Positions 1 through 6,703 of a stretch of DNA of 11,167 nt are shown in pieces (position 1 is the first letter of the stretch; every line of letters starts with the position of its first letter). The stretch comes from Epulopiscium sp. Nele67-Bin004. Lineage in GTDB: Bacteria; Bacillota_A; Clostridia; Lachnospirales; Cellulosilyticaceae. The position numbers and the translations under genes are program-made. Under the pieces are notes generated by a model, which saw nothing but the letters and a program-made list of their open reading frames with translations, made no database searches and was not told the DNA's origin. The stretch is taken from the NCBI GenBank assembly GCA_002007315.1, contig LNZQ01000074.1, positions 1 through 11,167 of the forward strand, in the 5' to 3' direction.

Positions 1-1204
1 ATAAATGCTATTTTGATGAGTGCCTTTGATTTTACTGTCAGAGTAAAAACCCTGGAGACAGGCTGGTTAGTCAAACCCCCACACTGCTGTTCATCTCTTG
101 CAGACTGTGGTGTTTGACACTTTTTAAGAGGCAAAATCTCCTCCCTTCGCTAGAAATGTACCTCTAACGGAGGAAGAATAAAGAATATCACAGTTCAGCA
201 TCCGCTTAACAATTATGAATACCTAAAGCTTGAACATAGAACGATAATACAATTTTAAAAAAAACAGAATATACTGTATATGTTCCACATTTTAATATAT
301 TTTCAACTATTTTAAGAGCTCTTTTTTGGGAGGGGGTTAGATTAAAGGTATCTAGATGTCTGCCTGTATCCATCCGACTGTATGGCAAGGCCAACAATGC
401 CTCTAAGCTGATTGGATGGGAGCTGTAGAATAAAGGCTGAGAAAAGTGCTTTTTGTTTCATGAGAAGCTCTTTTTTGGTACAAAAGGCACAAAAGAGACC
501 CAAAATAAAAGCACCACCAAAATTCTTTGTTGACAATCAAGCTCCATCAGCCTCCTTTAACAGCCTCATAAAGTGCCAAGCTGACACATTCAGCATGCAG
601 TCCCTGCAGTGAAAGGTCACTCAGCCTATTTGGGGCTAAATATATTTTCTGCAAGTGCATGAATCAAAACACAAGCGCAGCTAGCGTTGCTTTGATCTTT
701 CAACGGTTTTCCAGGGATGCAACACAGAATGGAACGATCAAAGCAGGTCTTCATACACATGGACAAACATATACATCTCCTTCGCTCTTTTGTGAGTATG
801 AAACAGTGTCAAATAGACAAAACAACAGAGATACAGATAAATTAACAGAGGGAGACGAAATTAAATGTAAGCTTACAAACTTACTTGATGTGTTAACAGC
901 AAAACATCTCGGTGATCAAAGTACGAATTTCGCTCTCTACGCCTACCTCTAACATTAATCGCTGGTGGGTCCTCCTAAGAAATTGCCGAAGTAGAGCGCC
1001 ACATAATGCCAGCACAATCAGCTGAATTTAAAAAAAAAAAAATCTTTAGCAACGTTGTCTTCTCAATCTACTGCACAACGAAAAGGGGGTTTTCAAGTGT
1101 GTTTTCATTGCTTTTAAAAATCCCCGTGCACTTGTCCACTTAGTATGTGCTTACACATTATAAGCAATTAAATGCTTCTTTCACGTGGCAAAACGTCACC
1201 GAAG
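1..1204. other. Non-coding, eukaryote-like DNA; probable chimeric or contaminant segment
   Basis: No gene is supported in this stretch of about 1.2 kb. The short open frames lack ribosome sites and recognisable domains. The first 660 bases contain only 5 CpG by hand count, against roughly 25 expected for their base composition, while TG and CA are frequent, as in methylated vertebrate DNA. Positions 661-1204 have about 19 CpG, near expectation. There is an A13 run at 1030-1042 and a 13-base direct repeat (AGCTCTTTTTTGG) at 317-329 and 466-478. The style differs from the bacterial DNA that begins at about 1205, where genes are packed and preceded by AAGGAGG. The edge cuts hsdM in mid-domain. 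I infer host or other eukaryotic DNA joined to a bacterial contig, but I cannot name the source. A genuine insertion in the bacterium is the less likely alternative. Confidence 0.65.
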
Positions 1205-2167
1205 TGCTAATTTGCCATAGTCGCTAAATCTATCGTCATCTGAAAGTTTTTCGCTCGCACTCCATTTAGCAGAGTAGGGTGGGTTCGCCACAATTGCATC
1301 AAACTTCATGTCGATATGTTGCGGGTTTTCTAGCGTATCATCATTTTTTATATCAAAGTTTTGATACGACACGTTGTGTAGTAACATATTCATTCTAGCC
1401 AAATTGTACGTCGTTGAAGTAAGTTCTTGCCCACAAAATTTTCTCACGTTTGCTTCTTTTGAAACTCTAAGCAGCAACGAACCAGACCCACAAGTTGGGT
1501 CATACACCGAACGTAAGTCCGTTTTCCCCAAAGTTACGATTTTAGCTAATATTTTTGACACCTGCTGTGGCGTATAAAACTCACCTGCTTTTTTTCCTGC
1601 ATTTGATGCAAATTGACCAATCAAATACTCATACGCATCACCCAAAATGTCTATTTCGGTGTCGTCCGTGCCAAAAGATAAGTCGGCTATTGAGCAGATA
1701 ACTTTGCTAATAAGTGCCGAACGTGACTTCACATCTCGTCCCAATTTTGTTGACTTTAAGTCCATATCGTCGAATAAGTGGTCAAATTCCTTTTCGCTCT
1801 CTTGCCCCTGTGTTGACGCCGATATTTGGTTTATCGCTATCGCCAACAACTCAACGTCAAATTTGCCGATGTTTATTTGCTCAACCAATGAGGCGAACAA
1901 GTTTTTTGGCTCAATGTAAAATCCAAGCTGAATTGTTAACTCCTCCTGCAAATCCTCACGAATTTCTTCGTCGTCCCAAGCTTCGGCGTATGACATCTCA
2001 TCTTCTTCAAGCAGTAAGTTAGCTCTGTTTTCCACTTTTTCTGATAAATAACGGAAAAATATTAGCCCTAAAATGTAGTTTTTAAACTCGTTTGGCTCCA
2101 TATTTCCACGTAAATTGTTTGCCACGTTCCATAAATTTGAATATAGTTCTTGTTGATGTTCTTGCAT
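1196..2167 (-). CDS. hsdM: Type I restriction-modification DNA methyltransferase subunit (HsdM), 3' truncated
   Basis: This is the modification subunit, which methylates adenine N6 in the recognition site when complexed with HsdS. The ATG at 2165-2167 is preceded by GGAGGT (2177-2182) with 9-base spacing. A frame extending 21 codons further upstream lacks such a site, so I chose the shorter start. The 323-residue product opens with the helical N-terminal domain (LWNVANNLRG...EFKNYILGLIFFRYLSEK), then GEFYTP at about 195, the SAM-binding motif DPTCGSG at about 223-229 and the catalytic NPPY at about 295-298. Sequence style resembles the type IC (EcoR124-like) group. Family members run about 500 residues and continue after GKLA with PKSKADFAF-like sequence. 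Here GKLA is followed by Leu-Arg-stop, so the bacterial reading ends at about 1205 and the last two codons and the TGA are foreign. The target-recognition gene hsdS is not in the window. As it stands the protein would lack its C-terminal third. Confidence 0.93.
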   Translation of the reverse strand: MQEHQQELYSNLWNVANNLRGNMEPNEFKNYILGLIFFRYLSEKVENRANLLLEEDEMSYAEAWDDEEIREDLQEELTIQLGFYIEPKNLFASLVEQINIGKFDVELLAIAINQISASTQGQESEKEFDHLFDDMDLKSTKLGRDVKSRSALISKVICSIADLSFGTDDTEIDILGDAYEYLIGQFASNAGKKAGEFYTPQQVSKILAKIVTLGKTDLRSVYDPTCGSGSLLLRVSKEANVRKFCGQELTSTTYNLARMNMLLHNVSYQNFDIKNDDTLENPQHIDMKFDAIVANPPYSAKWSASEKLSDDDRFSDYGKLALR

Positions 2168-2265
2168 AGTTTTTCTACCTCCATGAAATTTATAATAAAA
2201 AAAGGTCAGCCATTTAAAAATATAGCTCACCTTAAAATTTTATTTTTGTCTATAATGAGATCCAC

Positions 2266-2308
2266 ATTGTATTATTTGTATAGTATTATCTTGTATTCTA
2301 TATACAAT
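2266..2308. promoter_or_regulatory. TTGTAT/ATACAA repeat cluster upstream of hsdM
   Basis: The 155-base gap between the antitoxin stop and the hsdM start is very AT-rich. It holds TTGTAT at 2267-2272, 2276-2281 and 2291-2296, and ATACAA at 2302-2307. The last two form an inverted repeat with a 5-base spacer, and ATTGTAT (2266-2272) also pairs with ATACAAT (2302-2308). ATACAAT recurs in the palindrome in the antitoxin promoter (2601-2611). A shared operator for the ribbon-helix-helix antitoxin is an inference; repeats of this kind also arise by chance in AT-rich DNA. I find no strong sigma-A promoter here. Confidence 0.35.
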
Positions 2309-2322
2309 ACGATTTTTGTCGT

Positions 2323-2559
2323 CTATTCGTCTGCTGCCTCTATTCTTTGTGCTGCTTTTAGCAGTCTATCTTGATTTTCAGCACTGTAAAATGGGTCATT
2401 TGCAAGTGAAATTTCAAACGGAATTCTTTGTTCACGAACCACAGTTTTTGCAAACATATTGATTGCTACCGAAGTATTTAATCCAACTTCTTGACAAAAT
2501 GCATCAAATTGTTGTTTTAAACCCTCATCTATACGGATACTTAGAGTTGTTTGAGCCAT
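2323..2559 (-). CDS. RelB/DinJ-family antitoxin, no partner toxin
   Basis: A 78-residue protein starting at MAQTTLSIRID. The ATG at 2557-2559 has AAGGAG at 2568-2573, 8 bases upstream; an ATG six codons earlier lies beyond that site and is less likely. The N-terminus (TTLSIRIDEGLKQQFDAFCQEVGLNTSVAINMF) is the ribbon-helix-helix DNA-binding fold of RelB/DinJ antitoxins, which bind their own promoter as dimers. The following AKTVVREQRIPFEISLANDPFY is typical of the same family, and this half normally wraps a RelE/YafQ-type RNase toxin. No toxin follows: only 155 bases separate the stop (TAG) from hsdM, too few for a toxin of about 90 residues. The gene lies between hsdR and hsdM on the same strand and has its own promoter. 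It may be a relic of a toxin-antitoxin pair or a stand-alone regulator of the hsd genes. Family assignment is firm; the role here is open. Confidence 0.85.
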   Translation of the reverse strand: MAQTTLSIRIDEGLKQQFDAFCQEVGLNTSVAINMFAKTVVREQRIPFEISLANDPFYSAENQDRLLKAAQRIEAADE

Positions 2560-2594
2560 ATTGATTACTCCTTTCAATCATTAAATATACTCAT

Positions 2595-2623
2595 ATTTTA
2601 ATACAATGTATATATTATGTCAA
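2595..2623 (-). promoter_or_regulatory. Antitoxin promoter with embedded palindrome
   Basis: On the minus strand TTGACA (2618-2623) is followed after 17 bases by TAAAAT (2595-2600), a near-consensus sigma-A promoter. The -35 box lies within the last codons of hsdR. The 11-base palindrome ATACAATGTAT (2601-2611) fills the spacer next to the -10 box, where a bound ribbon-helix-helix repressor would block transcription. It would serve the antitoxin and probably hsdM. Confidence 0.6.
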
Positions 2624-5365
2624 TACAGTTTGGTATTTTTCAGCTTGTTCCTTAATAAAACTTCTAAGCAGCGTCGCCTTATTTCGTTTCTCTTTAAACC
2701 CGCCTGTTATTTGCTTGCTCAATTTTTCTTCGTTAATTATATTTGAAAAACTATATTCCTCAATACTTTCAAGCACCAATTGTTGAGTCAAATTATTTGC
2801 TTGGGCAAACATACTAATTTCTTGTGCCTGAACCGCCTTTTCAAACTGCTCAAATTCTTCATCTATGCAATGGTCTGGCGTAAGAGTTGGTATAACTGTC
2901 GTTAGAAAATCTTTAATCAAGTCAACTTTTAGGCGTAGCTCCTCGTTATCTGCGTTTTCCAGTTGGCCCATAATATTTTTAACGTCTTTGTCCCTCTGGT
3001 CATCGTCCGAAGTGTCGATATCTTTTATCAAATTCAAAATATAATCCACATTAATTTTATCCGTGTGCATAAGGGCAATACTAAAGTCGATATCCGCCAA
3101 TATAGAAGCTTTATCTTTGTGGTTACGTCGTTTTTCTCTATCATAAATCAACAAATATTTGCCTTTAAACTTCTCATAAGTTTTGGCGTCAATTCCTATA
3201 TGCTCATCAGTGAACTCAAACTCCGTGAAAGTTTGAAGCTTAGTCAAAGTTTTTGACAGCTCCCTAAACGCAACGATAAACTCTTTTTCAGCCGCTTCAC
3301 CCTCAATTGTATCAACATCAGATGGAGTAGCAACAATGGTATGCAAATTGGCAAGTTGCACCACAAAATTTTGCACATACTCATCATAGCTACCCATAAG
3401 CACCGTTTCGGTATCGTTAGTTTGAGAAAACAAACGTATAGCATCGTCCGTATCTGTTTTCAAATTTTGATAACATACGATATTCCCGTGCGGCTTAGTT
3501 ACACTCTCAACACGGTTCGTTCTTGAATACGCTTGCAACAAGTCGTGGTATTTCAACTTTTTATCGACATAAAGCGTGTTTAGCGTCTTGCTATCAAACC
3601 CAGTCAAAAACATTTTCACCACAATCAAAATATCAATGCTAGCATTTTTCACTCGTTTAGACACGTCCGAAAAATAATTGCCATACGTTTCCGTACTATA
3701 ATTTTTGTTAAACATACCGTTATAATCATCGATAATTCGCTCAAGGCTATCTTTTGAATGTTCTTTGCCTTCTTCGCTGTCCTCATTTGCACCAAATGTG
3801 AAAATCGCAGCGATTTTTAATTCGTGTTCAATCGTTTTAAATATATCGTAATACTTAATTAACATCGGGATATTTTGCACAGCCAAAATTGCAGTATACT
3901 TTTTGCTATTCGTTTTTAGGTCGTGAATTTCAACTATATGGTTAGCAATTGTCGTAAGTCGTTCATCACTCATCATAACCTCATCGGTGTCTATCCCGTG
4001 AACTTGTTCGGGGTCATCTTCAGTGAAGTTTCCTTTTATAGTGTTATAATATTCAACGGAAAAGCCCAACACGTTGTTGTCTTTAATCGCATTTTTAATT
4101 AAATAATTATGCAGACACTTGCCAAACAAGTCAGCAGTAACTCGCCCCTCTTGGCTCTTGTTTTCTTCAAAACGAGGCGTCCCCGTGAATCCGAAATATT
4201 GAGAGTTTGCAAAATGTTTTTGTACCGCAGTGTGCATCAACCCGAATTGTGAGCGATGGCACTCGTCTATTATAAACACAACTTTATCGTCTTTATATTT
4301 ATCCATAATTTTTGTATATTTGCTAGATTTTATTGCGTTGGCAAGTTTTTGTATCGTCGTCACAATTAGCTTTTTTGAGGAGTCTTGCAAATTTGTAATC
4401 AACGTGGCAGTTTTGTCCGTCGGGTCAACGCAATCTTTCTCAAACCTGTTAAACTCAGCAACCGTTTGACTGTCCAAGTCTTTTCGGTCAATCAGGAAAA
4501 ACACCTTTTTTATATCTGGCTCCTTTGATAATATTTGACTTGCTTTAAACGAAGTCAACGTTTTTCCAGAACCTGTAGTATGCCAAATATACCCGTTTTC
4601 GGTCGTATTTTTAGCGTTGTTTAATATCGCCTCAACAGCGTAAATTTGATAAGGTCGCATAACTAACAGCGTTTGATTAGTCGCATTAACAATCATATAC
4701 TTTGATATAACGTTTGATAATCTTTGGTGCGTTAAAAAATTGTCTGTAAATTCCTCCAATTGTGTGATGCGGTTGTTTTCCTCATCGCTCCAAAAAAATG
4801 TGTATTCAAAATTTAGCTTATTTGTGTTGGAAAAATATTTCGTATCAACGCCATTGCTAACAACAAACAGCTGAATATACGCAAACAGCCCTCTATACGA
4901 ATGTCTTCGGTAACGTTCAATTTGGTTAAACGCCTGCTTAAGTTCGATGCCGTTTCGTTTAAGCTCAATTTGCACGAGAGGTAAACCGTTTATAAGCAGT
5001 GTAACATCATAGCGATTGTTGTATTTGCCTTTCATTTCGATTTGTGATGCAACTTGGTAAATATTTTTCTCAAAAGTGTTCATATTCAAAAACTCGATAT
5101 AAATTTCCTCGCCGTTATCTCGCTCAAGTTCAAACTTATCTCGCAACATCGTGGCACTGTTAAAAATATTTTTGCCCTCCAGATGTGTAAGCACTTTGTT
5201 AAATTCTGTCATTGTAAGTGGGGTAGTGCCAAGTTTATCTTTATTAAATTCGGATAGCTGTGTCCTAAAGTTCGTTTTCAAATCATCTTCAGTATGTACT
5301 TTAACTTTGGTGTAACCCAGTTGCTCCAATTGTTTAATAAATTCTAGTTCGATTTCCCATTCCAT
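2615..5365 (-). CDS. hsdR: Type I restriction enzyme endonuclease/translocase subunit (HsdR)
   Basis: This is the motor and nuclease subunit of a type I enzyme. With HsdM and HsdS it binds unmodified sites, pulls DNA past itself using ATP and cuts at a distance. The 916-residue protein has an N-terminal PD-(D/E)XK nuclease domain: D120 in RYDVTLLINGLPLVQIELK, then E134 and K136, with the same D-to-E spacing of 14 as in EcoR124 HsdR. The superfamily 2 helicase motor follows: Walker A HTTGSGKT (262-269), DECH (367-370), TGTP (394-397), MFLTGFDSK (585-593) and QAYSRTNRV (611-619). A charged helical C-terminal region (about 680-916) is expected to contact the methyltransferase core. The ATG has AAGGAGG (5374-5380) 8 bases upstream. 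The length is somewhat under the 1,000 or more of EcoR124 but all motifs are present, so it looks intact. It precedes the antitoxin gene by 55 bases. Confidence 0.95.
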   Translation of the reverse strand: MEWEIELEFIKQLEQLGYTKVKVHTEDDLKTNFRTQLSEFNKDKLGTTPLTMTEFNKVLTHLEGKNIFNSATMLRDKFELERDNGEEIYIEFLNMNTFEKNIYQVASQIEMKGKYNNRYDVTLLINGLPLVQIELKRNGIELKQAFNQIERYRRHSYRGLFAYIQLFVVSNGVDTKYFSNTNKLNFEYTFFWSDEENNRITQLEEFTDNFLTHQRLSNVISKYMIVNATNQTLLVMRPYQIYAVEAILNNAKNTTENGYIWHTTGSGKTLTSFKASQILSKEPDIKKVFFLIDRKDLDSQTVAEFNRFEKDCVDPTDKTATLITNLQDSSKKLIVTTIQKLANAIKSSKYTKIMDKYKDDKVVFIIDECHRSQFGLMHTAVQKHFANSQYFGFTGTPRFEENKSQEGRVTADLFGKCLHNYLIKNAIKDNNVLGFSVEYYNTIKGNFTEDDPEQVHGIDTDEVMMSDERLTTIANHIVEIHDLKTNSKKYTAILAVQNIPMLIKYYDIFKTIEHELKIAAIFTFGANEDSEEGKEHSKDSLERIIDDYNGMFNKNYSTETYGNYFSDVSKRVKNASIDILIVVKMFLTGFDSKTLNTLYVDKKLKYHDLLQAYSRTNRVESVTKPHGNIVCYQNLKTDTDDAIRLFSQTNDTETVLMGSYDEYVQNFVVQLANLHTIVATPSDVDTIEGEAAEKEFIVAFRELSKTLTKLQTFTEFEFTDEHIGIDAKTYEKFKGKYLLIYDREKRRNHKDKASILADIDFSIALMHTDKINVDYILNLIKDIDTSDDDQRDKDVKNIMGQLENADNEELRLKVDLIKDFLTTVIPTLTPDHCIDEEFEQFEKAVQAQEISMFAQANNLTQQLVLESIEEYSFSNIINEEKLSKQITGGFKEKRNKATLLRSFIKEQAEKYQTVLT

Positions 5366-5395
5366 ATATATAGCCTCCTTGTTAGTTATACGTAT

Positions 5396-5404
5396 ATTAT
5401 ATCA
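5396..5404 (-). promoter_or_regulatory. hsdR promoter, extended -10 element
   Basis: Read on the minus strand the site is TGATATAAT: a perfect TATAAT (5396-5401) with the upstream TG of an extended -10. The matching -35 position holds only TTTATA at 17-base spacing, a weak match. It lies about 30 bases above the hsdR start, in the 115-base gap shared with the divergent ATPase gene. Confidence 0.5.
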
Positions 5405-5434
5405 AAAATTGTGGTAGTTATAAAGTAAATAAGT

Positions 5435-5440
5435 TATAAT
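5435..5440 (+). promoter_or_regulatory. Possible -10 box of the ATPase gene
   Basis: A TATAAT lies 41 bases ahead of the ATG at 5481. The region upstream has only poor -35 candidates (such as TTGTGG at too long a spacing), so this is a plausible but unproven promoter. It is back to back with the hsdR promoter, so the two genes could influence each other's transcription. Confidence 0.35.
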
Positions 5441-5480
5441 ATACTAAACGGTTTTTATATATTTTATAAGGAGGAAACGC

Positions 5481-6602
5481 ATGTATTTAAACACCCAACA
5501 AGGCTTTGAAAGCTTTAAAGAAAGATTATCAAGCAAAATATTTGTAGATAAATCTATGATACTACAAATATTAAATGAACGAGTTTGTACAGATGACAAA
5601 TATATTTGTGTTACACGTCCAAGGCGATTTGGAAAGTCCCAAATAACTTACTTAATAGAAAGTTATTATAGTAAAGCTATTGATAGCAAAAAGCTTTTCG
5701 AGCAACTAAAAATTGGTTCAGATAAAAATTTTGAAAAATACGTGAATAAGTACAACGTAATAAAATTAGATTTTTCTGACTTAGGCGATGAAAACTCATA
5801 TGAGAAATATGTGGGTCACATTAAGGCAAACTTAATATACGACTTAGAACAACATTATCCGCAAGTAGATTTTAATAAATTTAGCAGCTTACCTCATAAG
5901 TTGTTAGCAACAGGAGATAAGTTTATATTTATTATTGATGAGTGGGATTTTATATTTAACAAAGGACTATACACTAGCAACCATAAAGAGTTTTTGGACT
6001 TTTTGAGAAATCTTTTTAAAGGTAGAACTTATGTGGAATTATGTTATATGACAGGAATACTGCCTATAAAAAAACATTCCTCAGGTTCGGCATTAAATAT
6101 GTTTGAAGAATACACATTGTTAGATGATAATATATTTGAACAATATTTTGGGTTTACAGAGGAAGAAGTTCGCAAACTTTGTATTGAACACAATATGCCT
6201 TATGAGGAAGTGGCAAGTTGGTATAATGGCTATTTAACAGAAGATGGTTTGCGTATTTTTAATCCTAGAAGTGTGAACATTGCTATAACTAAGAAAAAGT
6301 GTAAAAGTTATTGGGTAAACACTGGGGCTATGGATGAGGTGTTGTTGTATTTGCAAATTGACCCCGATGGCGTTAGAGATGATGTATTAAAAATGGTTGC
6401 AGGTGAAGAAGTAGAAGTTTACGATATAGAGGAATTTCAGGCAGGTCAACAGCAGCCCACAACAAAAGAAGAAGTGTATTCGGCAATGATAACTTTAGGA
6501 TTTTTAACATATTATGATGGAATGATGAGTATACCAAACAAAGAATTGATGAAAGAATTTGAGAAGGCTCTTAAAGCCCCTTGCTTTGGCGAAATGTTTT
6601 AA
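5481..6602 (+). CDS. AAA-ATPase-like protein, nuclease domain lost
   Basis: A 373-residue member of the AAA-ATPase-like family (PF09820 type), which in Clostridia and other gut bacteria usually carries a C-terminal PD-(D/E)XK nuclease domain (PF08011 type) and totals roughly 520-580 residues. Visible motifs are the N-terminal MYLNTQQGFESFKE...FVDKS, the P-loop variant RPRRFGKS (46-53), the Walker B IIDEWD (151-156), MTGILPIKKHSSGSALNMF (190-208), WYNGY (247-251), NPRSV (261-265) and YWVNT (277-281). It starts at an ATG with AAGGAGG (5468-5474) 6 bases upstream. The reading stops just after the IPNKELMKEFEKALK segment that normally leads into the nuclease domain. The family's C-terminal tail appears at once in another frame (see 6602-6673). 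I infer an internal deletion of about 500 bp with a frame change. The cellular role of the family is unknown; it is often present in many copies per genome. The ATPase part may still be made. Confidence 0.85.
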   Translation: MYLNTQQGFESFKERLSSKIFVDKSMILQILNERVCTDDKYICVTRPRRFGKSQITYLIESYYSKAIDSKKLFEQLKIGSDKNFEKYVNKYNVIKLDFSDLGDENSYEKYVGHIKANLIYDLEQHYPQVDFNKFSSLPHKLLATGDKFIFIIDEWDFIFNKGLYTSNHKEFLDFLRNLFKGRTYVELCYMTGILPIKKHSSGSALNMFEEYTLLDDNIFEQYFGFTEEEVRKLCIEHNMPYEEVASWYNGYLTEDGLRIFNPRSVNIAITKKKCKSYWVNTGAMDEVLLYLQIDPDGVRDDVLKMVAGEEVEVYDIEEFQAGQQQPTTKEEVYSAMITLGFLTYYDGMMSIPNKELMKEFEKALKAPCFGEMF

Positions 6603-6673
6603 TGGTTGGTATTAATTATGATGTTAAAACTAAGGTTCACACTTGTGAAATAAAAGAATTAAAATATAGTTAG
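6602..6673 (+). pseudogene. Out-of-frame remnant of the ATPase/nuclease C-terminus
   Basis: The stop codon of the preceding gene overlaps this ATG (TAATG). The 23 codons read MVGINYDVKTKVHTCEIKEL and three more residues, then TAG. This closely resembles the end of full-length AAA-ATPase/PDDEXK_9 proteins, which finish with a GINYD-KTKKH-C-IE type sequence after the last nuclease strand. The frame can be followed upstream only as far as a stop at 6572-6574, so the nuclease catalytic region itself is gone. It is best read as the surviving tail of the same gene, not as an independent peptide. Confidence 0.7.
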
Positions 6674-6674
6674 C

Positions 6675-6703
6675 AAAAACAGGGGCAATCTCCCCTGCTT
6701 TTT
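6675..6703. terminator. Bidirectional rho-independent terminator
   Basis: The hairpin CAGGGG (6680-6685) / CCCCTG (6692-6697) has a 6-base loop and is flanked by AAAAA (6675-6679) and TTTTT (6699-6703), so it works in both directions. It ends the ATPase gene from the left and the convergent padR operon from the right. The T-run side overlaps the TAA of the DUF4097 gene. Confidence 0.75.

Noticed and set aside
161..173. CCTCTAACGGAGG as a hairpin or ribosome site
   Set aside because: A 4-base stem in non-coding foreign DNA with no start codon at proper distance; most likely chance.
659..952. A 97-codon open frame in the eukaryote-like segment
   Set aside because: No ribosome site precedes the ATG, no domain or secretion signal is recognisable, and it lies in DNA that otherwise looks non-coding and foreign.
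1021..1050. The A13 run as the poly(A) tail of a retroposed gene
   Set aside because: No coding or known retroelement sequence precedes it, and I see no flanking target-site duplication.
2168..2230. An upstream start adding 21 residues to HsdM
   Set aside because: The extension is hydrophobic and not seen in the family, while the internal ATG has GGAGGT at proper spacing and begins the conserved N-terminal domain.
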